In this document: piece after piece, positions 9,380-18,774 of the stretch
How the letters are laid out: every line of letters begins with the position of its first letter
How positions within the stretch are numbered: the first letter of the stretch is position 1
Assembly (NCBI GenBank): GCA_003513555.1
Contig: DOPG01000032.1
Coordinates: 31,100-95,099 of the forward strand
Length of the DNA: 64,000 bases
Source: Rhodopirellula sp.
GTDB taxonomy: Bacteria > Planctomycetota > Planctomycetia > Pirellulales > Pirellulaceae
Direction of reading: 5' to 3'
The notes under the pieces: generated by a model
Seen by the model: the letters and a program-made list of their open reading frames with translations, nothing else
Database searches by the model: none
What the model was told of the DNA's origin: nothing
Position numbers and translations under genes: made by a program

Positions 9380-10387
9380 ATGCGTGACCCCCACTCAATC
9401 AATCGACGTGTCTTTCTTGAATCCACCACTGCAGCGGCAATCGCTACTGGCTCGGTTCTCACATCTGGCTTACAGGTTTCCGCAGCCGACACCGCAACAA
9501 GTGCTGAATCGGTCGTGGGCACGCTGTACTCAACGCTCAACGACAAACAGAAAAAATCGATCTGCTTTGACTGGAATCACCAGGATGACAAACGAGGCTT
9601 GCTGAGAACTTTCGTAGCCAATAATTGGAATATCACCAAGCCGGAAATCAATGATGATTTCTATACCGATGAACAACGTGAGTTGATCACGAAAATTTTC
9701 GAGTCCATCGTGCACCCTGCATGGCACGAACGTTATTACCAGCAACTGGAGGACGATGCAGGTGGATTCGGCAATGAGCAGTCGATTGCGATCTTTGGGA
9801 AACCGGGCGAAGGCAAATTCGAACTCGTTTTGACGGGTCGCCACATGACCTTGAGGTGTGATGGAAATTCAGCAGATCACGTTGCTTTTGGTGGACCAAT
9901 TTTCTACGGTCATGCACCTGAATTCAATGAGAATCCCAAGCACACTGACAATGTCTTCTGGAGTCAAGCGGTCGAAGCCAACAAGCTTTATCAAATGCTC
10001 GGAGGTCAACAACAGAAACAGGCGCAAGTCGCCAAGACACCCAGAGAACAAGCCGTTGCCTTCCGCGGTGATAAAGGAGGCATGACAGGCCTTCCCGTCA
10101 CCGACATGAGCTCTGATCAAAAGGAGCATTTGCAGAAAGTACTTGGTACGCTTACGGAAATGTATCGCACCAGCGATCAGCAAGAGGCGATGCAATGCCT
10201 CGCGAAACAAGGCGGCCTTGATGCCTGCACCCTCTCGTTTTACACCGACAAAGATCTAGGCAAGGACAAGGTGTGGGATAACTGGCGACTAGAAGGACCA
10301 TCGTTTGTATGGCACTATCGCGGTGCACCTCACGTGCACGTTTGGGTTAATGTCGCCGATTCAGCCGACGTGAAAACCAACGCTTGA
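9380..10387 (+). CDS. Tat-exported DUF3500-like protein
   Basis: 335 residues from the ATG at 9380, which has GAGG about 12 bases upstream. A GTG at 9335 would only add residues before the export signal. The N-terminus is a Tat-type signal: NRRVFLEST, a hydrophobic stretch, then a cut near VSAAD. The mature part contains KQKKSICFDWNHQDD, GRHMTLRCDG and HVAFGGPIFYGHAP, which fit my recollection of the DUF3500 family. HVHVWVN closes the protein. Several conserved His residues could bind metal, but the biochemical role is unknown. Followed by a strong hairpin at 10415. Confidence 0.7.
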   Translation: MRDPHSINRRVFLESTTAAAIATGSVLTSGLQVSAADTATSAESVVGTLYSTLNDKQKKSICFDWNHQDDKRGLLRTFVANNWNITKPEINDDFYTDEQRELITKIFESIVHPAWHERYYQQLEDDAGGFGNEQSIAIFGKPGEGKFELVLTGRHMTLRCDGNSADHVAFGGPIFYGHAPEFNENPKHTDNVFWSQAVEANKLYQMLGGQQQKQAQVAKTPREQAVAFRGDKGGMTGLPVTDMSSDQKEHLQKVLGTLTEMYRTSDQQEAMQCLAKQGGLDACTLSFYTDKDLGKDKVWDNWRLEGPSFVWHYRGAPHVHVWVNVADSADVKTNA

Positions 10388-10414
10388 TATCTTCAATCAA
10401 CTTTTTTGAGTCAC

Positions 10415-10446
10415 AACAAGGGATTGGCCTCGGCCAATCCCTTGTT
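10415..10446 (+). terminator. Perfect 15-bp stem hairpin after the DUF3500 gene
   Basis: AACAAGGGATTGGCC is followed by two bases and its exact reverse complement. The stem is GC-rich at the loop and starts 28 bases after the stop codon. There is no immediate T run; T-rich sequence follows only at about 10458. It may terminate transcription or protect the 3' end. Confidence 0.6.
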
Positions 10447-10667
10447 CATTATCATCCAATTTTTCTACTCCATCGGCTGAAACAAAACATACGTGCTGTG
10501 GATAGGCCGGTTCTGCCGGAACATCACTTCCCGAGCTGACTTCGCACCCCAACAACCACTACACATGAAAGCAAAGAAGATTCAAGCAATTTTGCATCTT
10601 GCCTCCATGTGATACTCTTGGTGATGCTAGTGAGAGTTCAACCCACCCTTCTTGAAGAGATCACACG

Positions 10668-11045
10668 ATGCGAGGATTCGCTTACGTCATTGCTGTTTTG
10701 GCTGCCATCGGAATCATGATTGGCATTGTGTCCTATCCCAATCAAAGTAAGCCAACGAGCGATCGCTCTGCAGCGACACCTGCCACTGCTGCCGTAATGA
10801 CGGAACCCGGTACATTGAAAATTGCTGTACCCACCATGCATTGTGAAGTGGCCTGCTTTCCAAGGGTGAAGACAACACTGGAAGGCAATGATGGTGTCCA
10901 GTCGGTTGAATTAGCAACTCAGAAAGAAGAGGGCGTACTGGATAATCGCCAAGTGATCGTGAACTATGACAATGGATTCAATCTGAATGCGGCGTTGGCC
11001 GCATTGGTGGAGGAAGGATTTCCAAATTCTGTTGTCGTGGAGTGA
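10668..11045 (+). CDS. Membrane-anchored HMA-like (heavy-metal-associated) protein
   Basis: 125 residues. One N-terminal hydrophobic helix (AYVIAVLAAIGIMIGIV, 5-21) is an uncleaved anchor or signal, followed by a Ser/Thr/Pro/Ala linker and a ferredoxin-like HMA fold from about residue 48. The metal loop reads MHCEVAC (Cys59, Cys63), so the cysteines are spaced CxxxC, not the usual CxxC. The rest (VKTTLEGNDGVQSVELATQ, VIVNYDNGFN, ALAALVEEGFPNSVV) follows the HMA beta-alpha-beta pattern. Probably binds or senses a soft metal outside the cytoplasm. It is 56 bp upstream of cbiX, same strand, so co-transcription is plausible. Confidence 0.75.
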   Translation: MRGFAYVIAVLAAIGIMIGIVSYPNQSKPTSDRSAATPATAAVMTEPGTLKIAVPTMHCEVACFPRVKTTLEGNDGVQSVELATQKEEGVLDNRQVIVNYDNGFNLNAALAALVEEGFPNSVVVE

Positions 11046-11101
11046 CTTGTCACAGCAGACGGTTGTAGCCCCTACTCATTCAACCCATGGAATGAAACCA
11101 A

Positions 11102-11851
11102 ATGGACAAAACCGGTATCTTGCTGGTTGGGCATGGAACACGTAACGCTGATGGTACCCGCCAGTTTTTTGAGTTGGAAAGACACTTAAGCGACTTGGTT
11201 AGCCCCACGCCAGTTACCGCTGGCTTGCTGGAGTTCCAAAGCCCGTCCATTCCGGAGGCATGGAACACACTTTTATCCCAAGGAGTGACTCATATCCATG
11301 TTGCACCGTTGTTGTTGTTTGCGGCCGGCCATGCCAAACAGGACATCCCTGACATCCTGGCGGAATGCCAAGCCCGAAGCCGTCAAGTGATGTTTGACCA
11401 ATCGCGTCCGCTCTCACGGCATTCAGCGATCATCGATCTGGCGATCCAACGATTGAATACAGCGTTGGCTTCCTGTCAACATTCACCCGAACGCACAGCC
11501 GTCATCATGGTGGGTCGTGGCAGTCACGACCCATGTGCCAAAGCCGATATGCTGGTCCTCAGCGAGATCATCAGCCATCGGTCGTTTGTGTCAGAAGTAA
11601 TCACAACGTTCTACGCAATGACGGAACCACGCTTACCAGACACACTTCAGGCAGCAGCCGTCAGTGGCCGCTTTGATACTATCGTGGTCCAGCCACACTT
11701 GCTCTTTGAAGGACGACTTTATCAGGCGATTTTGGATCAAACAAAGGAAGCCGCAGAGAGGCACCCAGCTCTGCAGTGGATCACTTCTGGCTACCTTGGC
11801 CCTGATCCTTTACTTGCTGAGGCAATAGCCAACAGGACGGGAATGCATTGA
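11102..11851 (+). CDS. cbiX: Sirohydrochlorin cobalto/ferrochelatase, CbiX type
   Basis: Inserts Co2+ (or Fe2+) into sirohydrochlorin, for cobalamin or sirohaem. 249 residues in two similar halves, the long CbiX form. The first half has LLVGHGTRNADG (His11) and APLLLFAAGHAKQDIP (His77), the usual metal-binding histidines. The second half has MVGRGSHDPCAKAD and VVQPHLLFEGRLYQ. No other cobalamin or sirohaem gene and no cobalamin riboswitch is nearby, so metal choice is open. The upstream HMA-like gene hints at a metal-handling pair. Confidence 0.87.
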   Translation: MDKTGILLVGHGTRNADGTRQFFELERHLSDLVSPTPVTAGLLEFQSPSIPEAWNTLLSQGVTHIHVAPLLLFAAGHAKQDIPDILAECQARSRQVMFDQSRPLSRHSAIIDLAIQRLNTALASCQHSPERTAVIMVGRGSHDPCAKADMLVLSEIISHRSFVSEVITTFYAMTEPRLPDTLQAAAVSGRFDTIVVQPHLLFEGRLYQAILDQTKEAAERHPALQWITSGYLGPDPLLAEAIANRTGMH

Positions 11852-11860
11852 GCACTAGCT

Positions 11861-11886
11861 GTGATGCAAATGGCCGTGATGCAAAT
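11861..11886 (+). repeat. 11-bp direct repeat GTGATGCAAAT, two copies
   Basis: Exact copies at 11861-11871 and 11876-11886, separated by four bases, between the convergent cbiX stop and the orphan secreted gene. Too short for much inference; it could be slippage or a small binding site. Confidence 0.35.
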
Positions 11887-11888
11887 AC

Positions 11889-14615
11889 TCAATCACGCAA
11901 CAGATGGATAATCGCGTCGGCAATCACTCGATCGTCAAACTGAGTGACAGATACGTTAGCGCCTCGAAACCACTTCATTGCTGGGGCAGTGTAATCCGCA
12001 GGTGCTGTCGGACTCGCTACTGGCCCATTCCACGCCGTGCTCAGCCATTGTCCACGCTGCTCGGACCACTCGTACTGTCCACCGAGACTACACTGCACAT
12101 CAGCACCAAGAATGCTTTTTACGGTCAACAACACCTCATCCGGATTCAACTGAAACTGGCGTGTAATTGAATCAAGGAATTGCGCCGTGGCGACGCTGCT
12201 GACCCGGGCTCTTGCGTACAACTGTGCATTTGCCCAGCTTTCCAACTGACTGCCATTCAAATCACCAATATTGGCACGAATCTGCGCCGGATTTGGCGCT
12301 TCCGTGGCTGCCAAGAAAGGCAAACTTTGAGTGATTACCTCAGGCTGAAAAGAAAGGATGCTGAACTTGCCATCAGTAAAACGAAACAGCCCACCCAGAA
12401 GGCGACTCATACCGGGGCCCACGGGTTGGCCACGTCCTAAACCAAGGGGGAGACGATCGAGTGCACTTGGCTGAGGCCAAGCGCCGAGGTATCCCGGTAA
12501 TTGCCGCAAGGAAAGATAGGCTTTGATGATGCCCTCAAACTGTTCAGGCGTGGGAGGCACCGTATCCTTGATCGCTACAAATAAATGAGTAGGTGGGCCA
12601 AGTTGCTGCGAAGCAACATGTGCTTGTAGTGAAATGATGTCATCAGGTGCGAACTGCATTGCAACCTGAGTAGGCGGCCCGAGTTGCTGGGCATATTTTC
12701 CGTACTTACCAGGATCAAATGGCGCAATTTCGGCATGGATCGCCAAGCGTTCACGCTTCGAATCAGGAGCAGGATCATCACGATGGATGCCGACCATGAT
12801 CGGGTCCATCGTTGCGAATCGGTTGGTGTATTCCATTGCTATCTGGCTGTACCAAGCAAACTCCTCAGGAGTTACTGATGTAATTTCAACATCAGCGATT
12901 GGAAGAAAACTGCCTCGGGCACCTCGTTTTGTATCGATTGAAGTGTTATCCAATTCAAACACGCCACTACCATCTGACCGAACACCAAAGTTAGGTGGCA
13001 GCATTCCTGTGGCAACCAATTGGTCAATGCCAAAATCGCTCGGAGGCAAATTTGCCTCCATGGCGCCCGTCATTCTGGCGAGTTGGAGAAGAGAAATATC
13101 AGCCTTGGCAAACATCCGACGACGCAACTCAATCAAATATTTTGGCGAGACCAACCCGCGAAGCATTGCTGGAGAAAAATAGGCAAAAATGGTGTCATCA
13201 CGTTCAAGCGGCATCAACTTTCTGGCAAGCATGAATTCGGGCGTTGCTGCAAGCGAGTTCCCCGACTGAGCAACCGCAAGGAATTGCTCAGTCAGCTTGC
13301 GACTATTGCTGATAAAAATGTAGTTGCCATCCTGCGTAAAAAATGAGCGAATGCGGTTGTCTGCGGTACTAAGCAAACTGACTTGCCGGTCGTTAATTTC
13401 AAAATTTTCCAACGTGACCGTCGTATCCTCCCGTGCAAGCTTAGTGCGATCATTTTTGATTGACGTGGTGAGCAGGAATGCATTTCTGGATTTGATCAAC
13501 ACCCCCATACTTGCCCCATCGGTCAGGAAGAGATCTCTTCCAATCAGCGCTTGATCCTCGATCACAGTACCACCCAACATTCGGGACAACTGTGTCATTT
13601 TCATGTTCAGCTGTGTTTCAAGTCGTTCCGCACTATCATTCACAAGACCTCTCAGCGTGATCATTCGCGTGATGTCGCCGCCATGCTCATTTGTCAAATC
13701 CTGAAACCACAAGTAGTTTTGGAAAGAGCCATACCGAATGTAAAAGCAGTCAGGCGGAACCTTTGTGGCGATTGGCTCAACAACCGCATTTTTGACACCC
13801 GGGGGAACAATTTCAGAAATCCAACGCGGCGGTGCAGGAAGAGGCTCAGTCGCCGATTGTGGTGGTCTTGCTTCAACCGCAGCCTCTGCAAACATCGACT
13901 CACCAACACCAGCAGCACCGCCGATCAATTTCAACGTGCTCAATAACTGGTCTTCTTCCTGCCTTGACTCGTTGTACCATTTGGGCAGAGGTAAGCCTGT
14001 GCGTCTGGCTAACATTGCGATCAGATACAACTGCACCGCAGCCGGTTGCTCGGACGCCGCGACGAGTGCTTGTGCCTCGTCTGTGTAGCCTGTCCACCAT
14101 GTCTTGAGGACGCTCGCGTGAACGGCCTGATCCTGCTGTGGAATGATAGAATAATTACCGATCACGCCGCGTTCATCGCTGACGGTTACCGTCAATGGCT
14201 CGGCACCCACAAACAGAAATGAAACCCGACGAGCCACCGTCTGACTCAATTGTTCATCACCACTGGCAAGCTCACGAATTAAACTGCCCACCCGATTCAA
14301 AAGTCGACCTCCACCAGCTTGAGGAACTGGTCGATCAGAAGGGCGTCCTGTCGTAACCAGATCGTTCGAGACAGGATACAAGACTCGCCCATCCCCACCA
14401 CTTACTCTGAGTGCAGGAAAAACGCGACCGAACATGGCGTCGTCGAGAGGCATTTCAATCGTCGCCGCCCCAAACGGCTCGCCGACTGCAGCTGTAATAA
14501 AAACATCCTCCGCTTTCACGCACGTTGCACATGTCAGAAACATGACGACAAGCGAAAAAAAATTGAATGAGGACTGCTCGAATCGGCCACGGAATCGTTG
14601 AAAGAAAATTCGCAT
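11889..14615 (-). CDS. Large secreted protein of unknown function (908 aa)
   Basis: I do not recognise a domain. The N-terminus is a long signal peptide (positive MRIFFQRFRGRF, hydrophobic FFSLVVMFLTCATCV, cut near KAEDVF). The mature chain is soluble, mixed alpha/beta, with no transmembrane helix, no Cys-rich or repeat region, and a Pro-rich linker around residues 245-265. YIRYGSFQNYLWFQDL, GRDLFLTDGASMGVLI and LIATGMLPPNFG-type stretches look like ordered segments. The C-terminal half has several ASQQLGPPTHLFVA and YAQQLGPPTQVAMQ-like stretches, a possible internal repeat. It ends 38 bp after convergent cbiX. Likely periplasmic or cell-surface and lineage-specific. Confidence 0.8.
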   Translation of the reverse strand: MRIFFQRFRGRFEQSSFNFFSLVVMFLTCATCVKAEDVFITAAVGEPFGAATIEMPLDDAMFGRVFPALRVSGGDGRVLYPVSNDLVTTGRPSDRPVPQAGGGRLLNRVGSLIRELASGDEQLSQTVARRVSFLFVGAEPLTVTVSDERGVIGNYSIIPQQDQAVHASVLKTWWTGYTDEAQALVAASEQPAAVQLYLIAMLARRTGLPLPKWYNESRQEEDQLLSTLKLIGGAAGVGESMFAEAAVEARPPQSATEPLPAPPRWISEIVPPGVKNAVVEPIATKVPPDCFYIRYGSFQNYLWFQDLTNEHGGDITRMITLRGLVNDSAERLETQLNMKMTQLSRMLGGTVIEDQALIGRDLFLTDGASMGVLIKSRNAFLLTTSIKNDRTKLAREDTTVTLENFEINDRQVSLLSTADNRIRSFFTQDGNYIFISNSRKLTEQFLAVAQSGNSLAATPEFMLARKLMPLERDDTIFAYFSPAMLRGLVSPKYLIELRRRMFAKADISLLQLARMTGAMEANLPPSDFGIDQLVATGMLPPNFGVRSDGSGVFELDNTSIDTKRGARGSFLPIADVEITSVTPEEFAWYSQIAMEYTNRFATMDPIMVGIHRDDPAPDSKRERLAIHAEIAPFDPGKYGKYAQQLGPPTQVAMQFAPDDIISLQAHVASQQLGPPTHLFVAIKDTVPPTPEQFEGIIKAYLSLRQLPGYLGAWPQPSALDRLPLGLGRGQPVGPGMSRLLGGLFRFTDGKFSILSFQPEVITQSLPFLAATEAPNPAQIRANIGDLNGSQLESWANAQLYARARVSSVATAQFLDSITRQFQLNPDEVLLTVKSILGADVQCSLGGQYEWSEQRGQWLSTAWNGPVASPTAPADYTAPAMKWFRGANVSVTQFDDRVIADAIIHLLRD

Positions 14616-15137
14616 ATCGATTTACAATTTGAGGGTAATCGCCCGGGCAGCGGTGTTGAAATAGGTTTGCGTAAACTGTTTTCAGAAGACCGCTTCAGAA
14701 GGCTCCGAACACTTCAAAAAAACCTTCGTTATGTCCCGCCTCATGCCCAAGGGCGTCAGTTGGCCAGCATGACAGATTCCGCTGTTTTCGTTGCGGGGTC
14801 ATTGTTGCAGAAAATGTTGCAAAAACTACCAGCACCCAAAGCTACTAGCTGTGAACCAGCAGCCAGCTTCCTGCATCATTGCCTTCAGACCATTGAAGCC
14901 AAAGTTCAATTTGGATGAACCTGACCAAACGCTAACTTCTGTTCAGTGCCCGCACGTGACTTGGTGTCAAAATTGATCGCGGATGCCAAATGATGGAAAA
15001 CCCCCAGCAGCGAGCGTTCTCAGGTTTCTCGCTGAGCGGGGTCGTCATTCTCCGCGTCTCTGGGATAATAAGCGTCAGACTGAACGCACGATCCGCGTGC
15101 ATTATTAAGAATCCGAAGCAATTGGGACAATCGATCC
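14616..15137. other. 522-bp gap without a convincing gene
   Basis: Divergent space between the 908-residue protein and argH. Short frames occur but show no domain, signal peptide or ribosome site. It presumably holds both promoters; I could not place one with confidence. Confidence 0.5.
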
Positions 15138-16514
15138 GTGAAAAGCCCCTCCCGAAGCGGTGTTTTCCAAGCCAGCACCGATGAACGGCTTGAAGCCTTT
15201 GCTGAGAGCATCAGTTTCGATAGTCGCTTATATCAGCAGGATATTCGTGGTTCGATCGCGCATGCCGAGATGCTTTGTAACGTTGGTTTATTGACGGAGG
15301 AAGAATTTTCGCTTATTCGCGACACTTTGGTCGAAATTCAATCTGAAATTGACAATGACCGGCTCCCGTTTCGGTTTGAGCTGGAAGATATTCACATGCA
15401 TGTTGAGCAAGCCTTGATTGACCGGATCGGTGATGTGGGACGTAAACTGCATACAGCTCGAAGCAGGAATGACCAAGTCAGCACCGATATCCGCATGTGG
15501 GTTCGCGAGGCACTCGACGGGATCGATGCACGGCTAGAAACATTGCAGCGTGCATTTTTAAGTCGATGTGACGGCGATTTCGATATCATTCTTCCGGCCT
15601 ACACTCATTTGCAGCGGGCTCAACCCGTGCTGGCCCCCCACTACTGGCTCGCCTACATCGAGAAATTCCAGCGAGACCGTGAGCGGATTGCTGATTGTCG
15701 CCGCAGAGTCAATCAATGCAGTCTTGGTATTGCCGCGGTCGCCGGGACAACCCTTCCGATTGACCGTGAGCAGACAGCCCGCCAACTCGACTTTGAAGGC
15801 ATCACCGCAAACAGCCTTGATACGAGCAGCGATCGCGACTTCATGCTGGAAAGTGCTTTTGTGTTGGCGACCATTGCCTCCCATCTGAGTGGCTGGGCCG
15901 AAGAATGGATTTTGTGGAGCACTGTGGAATACAACTTCATCAAGATCCCACAACAGTTCTGTACCGGCAGCAGTATCATGCCCCAGAAAGTCAATCCAGA
16001 TACACTCGAACTGACTCGGGGCAAGTCAGCGCGTGTCATGGGCAACCTGCAGACATTGATGCTACTGGTGAAAAATCTGCCGTTGGCGTACAACCGCGAT
16101 CTGCAGGAAGACAAACCACCTTTGTTTGACTCATTCGACACCGTCTTGGCGATGCTTGAATTGGCCGCGCCCATCGTTGCAGGAAGCGAACTTCAACGTG
16201 AATCCATTGAGAGTCGATTGGAACGTGGCTATCTGGATGCAACAACCCTGATGGAATGGATGATTGACAAAGGCGTTCCACAAAGACGCGCTCATCACCT
16301 TGTTGGCGCGATCGTAGGTGAGGCGATGCAACGAGATGTCGCACTGGCCGAACTGCCATTGGAGCTACTGCAGAGCCACGCGTCTGAAATTGACGGAACC
16401 GTTTTTGATTCTCTCGGTTGCAAGAACTCCGTTGCTGCGTTTGTCAGTTATGGATCAACTGCGCCGGATCAGGTCCGACTTCAGATTGATCGCTGGAAGA
16501 CGAAACTCAAGTAG
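15138..16514 (+). CDS. argH: Argininosuccinate lyase
   Basis: Last step of arginine synthesis: argininosuccinate to arginine plus fumarate. 458 residues, normal length. The family fingerprint GSSIMPQKVNP lies at 277-287 with the catalytic serine, and THLQRAQP (156-163) holds the catalytic histidine region. HTARSRNDQV (106-115) and LDTSSDRDF are further substrate loops. The GTG start at 15138 gives an N-terminus that aligns with the family (the usual W-G-G-R-F start is replaced by SRSGVF). No other arginine genes are adjacent. Confidence 0.95.
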   Translation: MKSPSRSGVFQASTDERLEAFAESISFDSRLYQQDIRGSIAHAEMLCNVGLLTEEEFSLIRDTLVEIQSEIDNDRLPFRFELEDIHMHVEQALIDRIGDVGRKLHTARSRNDQVSTDIRMWVREALDGIDARLETLQRAFLSRCDGDFDIILPAYTHLQRAQPVLAPHYWLAYIEKFQRDRERIADCRRRVNQCSLGIAAVAGTTLPIDREQTARQLDFEGITANSLDTSSDRDFMLESAFVLATIASHLSGWAEEWILWSTVEYNFIKIPQQFCTGSSIMPQKVNPDTLELTRGKSARVMGNLQTLMLLVKNLPLAYNRDLQEDKPPLFDSFDTVLAMLELAAPIVAGSELQRESIESRLERGYLDATTLMEWMIDKGVPQRRAHHLVGAIVGEAMQRDVALAELPLELLQSHASEIDGTVFDSLGCKNSVAAFVSYGSTAPDQVRLQIDRWKTKLK

Positions 16515-16563
16515 TGGTTGCTGGATCCCCTGTGGCCTGATTGCCACAACCTAAAGTGGTGAA

Positions 16564-16911
16564 TCATCCTACAACCATTTTGTAGCACCAGAAGAAAATA
16601 GCTACGACAAGTCCAATCAAAGCAAGCGTATAGATTGTTACGACAGTTGCCCAAGCGAGACGTTCTACTGTACTGAATCCTCGATTCATCCACAGCAACG
16701 GCAACCCCAAGAACCCTGTAACAAGAAACAGGCACGCCAATACCGCAAGTTTGCTCTGAATCAGTTTTTCTGCACCACCATACCCTGGGGGTGCATTTCC
16801 AACAGAACCTTTTGCATTAGACAAAGCTGGATTGTCCAGCTCGGCTGCAGTACTTGGGGGAGCTGCTAATTGTGCCTCAATGGGCGAAGCAAAATCATCA
16901 TGCTGGCTCAC
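16564..16911 (-). CDS. Small two-helix membrane protein, partner of the pseudokinase gene
   Basis: 115 residues with no family I recognise. A polar, Ala/Pro/Gly-rich N-terminal half (to about residue 50) is followed by two transmembrane segments, LAVLACLFLVTGFLGLPLLW and ATVVTIYTLALIGLVVAIFFW. Its start codon overlaps the stop of the upstream pseudokinase gene by four bases (16908-16911), typical of translational coupling. The tight link suggests the two proteins act together at the membrane; that is inference. Confidence 0.75.
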   Translation of the reverse strand: MSQHDDFASPIEAQLAAPPSTAAELDNPALSNAKGSVGNAPPGYGGAEKLIQSKLAVLACLFLVTGFLGLPLLWMNRGFSTVERLAWATVVTIYTLALIGLVVAIFFWCYKMVVG

Positions 16912-18545
16912 TCTGTTGGCTCCTGCTCTTGGATCCCGTTATCGGCAATCAGTTTCTGTGCCTTTGACACAAGGGGTGCAACATTGCCGTTGTTGCCATA
17001 CAGATCGACGATGCTGTACCAAATTTTTCGGGCTGCGATAATGTTCCCATTCTGGAGCGATTCATCAGCCTGATCAAGCTTGCCTTGAATGATTCGTGCA
17101 GCTTCACCCTGTTCCACACCATTCTCCTCGATGCTTGCGATCTGTCGGCGTGCCAGATTTACAAATGGCTTGTAGGTTTCGTTATCAGCCAGCAGAGTCT
17201 CCATGCTGCGATACCGATCCAAAGCGGTGGCCACGTCACCAAATTTTTCAAACTCGTAAGCCTCGGCGTAAAGTCGCTCACCCTCATTGGATAACGGTCG
17301 ATTGATCTTTAACTTGACTTCCAAAACGTGCTCAGCCTGAAGCATCTCCACACGGTCCAGCTGCTCATTGACCCAGTCAACGTGCTCTCCATCAGGATAC
17401 TTCTCGAGCATGGGAACGAGGAAACTGACCTTGGCTTGATTCAGAGCATTCCGATTCTCACGCGCCAGCAACTCCTCTGCTCGGGCTTTCATTTGCTTCT
17501 CATTCAAGGGCCAAAGTGTGTAGGTGATCATCGAGGCAATAACGATCAGCCCAAGCACCAGAATAATCGCCCGATCGTACCACTCCGGCTTGGCGACGGT
17601 TTCATCTTCGTCAACTTCCAAGGCACCGTGCCCCAGCAGAATACGGGCTTCATCCCTTTCTTTTTGGTCGGTGACATTGAGCGGACTGAACCCATGCGAA
17701 ACATGTTCAGCAACCCCAGCACGTGACATTGCCCGACGTCTCACTTCTTTCAAAGCGAGTGTTACCGCGGCAGCACTAGGTGGTCGATCTTTGGGATCTT
17801 TCTCGAGTATCTGCATGATCAGCTTGTCAAGCCAAACGGGGCAGTCCATGACGATTGAAGCAGGACTCTGTGGTTTTTCGTAGAGAATGTTCCCTCGCAC
17901 TTCCTCAACCGAGTTCCCTGAAACGACAGCCCGACCAGTCAAAGCCGTATACAAAGTCGCCCCCAATGAATACAAGTCAGTGTGAACCGAGAACGCGTTT
18001 GCATTTTTAGCCAGCTCTGGTGACCAAAAAGTCATTTCCTGTGCCGTTACCGCTCGCTTGGTGCGGTACAACGAGTTCACTCTATCGATACGAACATCAA
18101 TCAAGACAGGACTTAACCCTGCAAAGAGTACCTTTTCAGGTTGCAGTACTCCGTACACGATTTCTTTTTCGTGCAATGACTCCAACGCACCCGACAACGC
18201 TTCTGCGAGATCCAAAACAGATTCCCACGAAAGACGCGAGCGGCGTTCCAACTCGCTGGCCAAGGTAGGCCCCTCAATGAGCTCATGAGCCAGATAGGCA
18301 TCTGTTTCTTCGAAACCACCACCGTAACAGCGGACAATCGCAGGATGTTGAATTTGCTTGAGCAGGTCCCATTCAGCCGCAAATGCGGAACGCGCCTCCG
18401 GTGTACCACCAAAAGGCGCGGGAAACACTTTGACGGCGACTGCTCTCTTCTGCTGCACATGAATCGCCCGCCATACCGAACTTTGCGACGGATGGTCACC
18501 TAGTTTCGTTTCTATCGCGAGTGGTCCAAGTCGGCTCCGAGGCAT
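16908..18545 (-). CDS. Pseudokinase (Ser/Thr kinase fold lacking catalytic residues) with membrane helix
   Basis: 545 residues with a clear kinase fold but broken active site. VAVKV keeps the ATP lysine (Lys39). The glycine loop is degenerate (KLGDHPSQSSVWRA). The catalytic HRDxKPEN is replaced by YGVLQPEK (131-138), so the base Asp and the Mg-binding Asn are missing. DFG is replaced by DVR (150-152). The structural motifs after it survive (WSPEL, DLYSLGATLY). A transmembrane helix lies around 325-350 (AIILVLGLIVIASMITYTLW). The ~200-residue C-terminal part is helical, TPR- or coiled-coil-like, and would be outside. It probably scaffolds or senses rather than phosphorylates. Followed by an overlapping membrane gene. 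Confidence 0.88.
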   Translation of the reverse strand: MPRSRLGPLAIETKLGDHPSQSSVWRAIHVQQKRAVAVKVFPAPFGGTPEARSAFAAEWDLLKQIQHPAIVRCYGGGFEETDAYLAHELIEGPTLASELERRSRLSWESVLDLAEALSGALESLHEKEIVYGVLQPEKVLFAGLSPVLIDVRIDRVNSLYRTKRAVTAQEMTFWSPELAKNANAFSVHTDLYSLGATLYTALTGRAVVSGNSVEEVRGNILYEKPQSPASIVMDCPVWLDKLIMQILEKDPKDRPPSAAAVTLALKEVRRRAMSRAGVAEHVSHGFSPLNVTDQKERDEARILLGHGALEVDEDETVAKPEWYDRAIILVLGLIVIASMITYTLWPLNEKQMKARAEELLARENRNALNQAKVSFLVPMLEKYPDGEHVDWVNEQLDRVEMLQAEHVLEVKLKINRPLSNEGERLYAEAYEFEKFGDVATALDRYRSMETLLADNETYKPFVNLARRQIASIEENGVEQGEAARIIQGKLDQADESLQNGNIIAARKIWYSIVDLYGNNGNVAPLVSKAQKLIADNGIQEQEPTE

Positions 18546-18774
18546 TGAAAAGGACCGCGGTTCAGAGGGTCAAGAAGGTAAGTAAAACAAATCTTGTATC
18601 GTACAGCATACCTCGCCCAGTATACTCAGCCGACCGACCCCAACGCACCATGACGAGCAGTGAAAGTGTCCACATCCCCATGAAACATCGGAAGTGTCTT
18701 GGATGGATGAAAAAGTCTCATTTACAGGTGGTTGCCACTGGAGGGTGGGTGATCTCGTTCGCTGCAAATCCTTA

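Noticed and set aside
14598..14918. 106-codon plus-strand frame between the orphan secreted gene and argH
   Set aside because: It begins inside the minus-strand gene, has no ribosome site and no domain.
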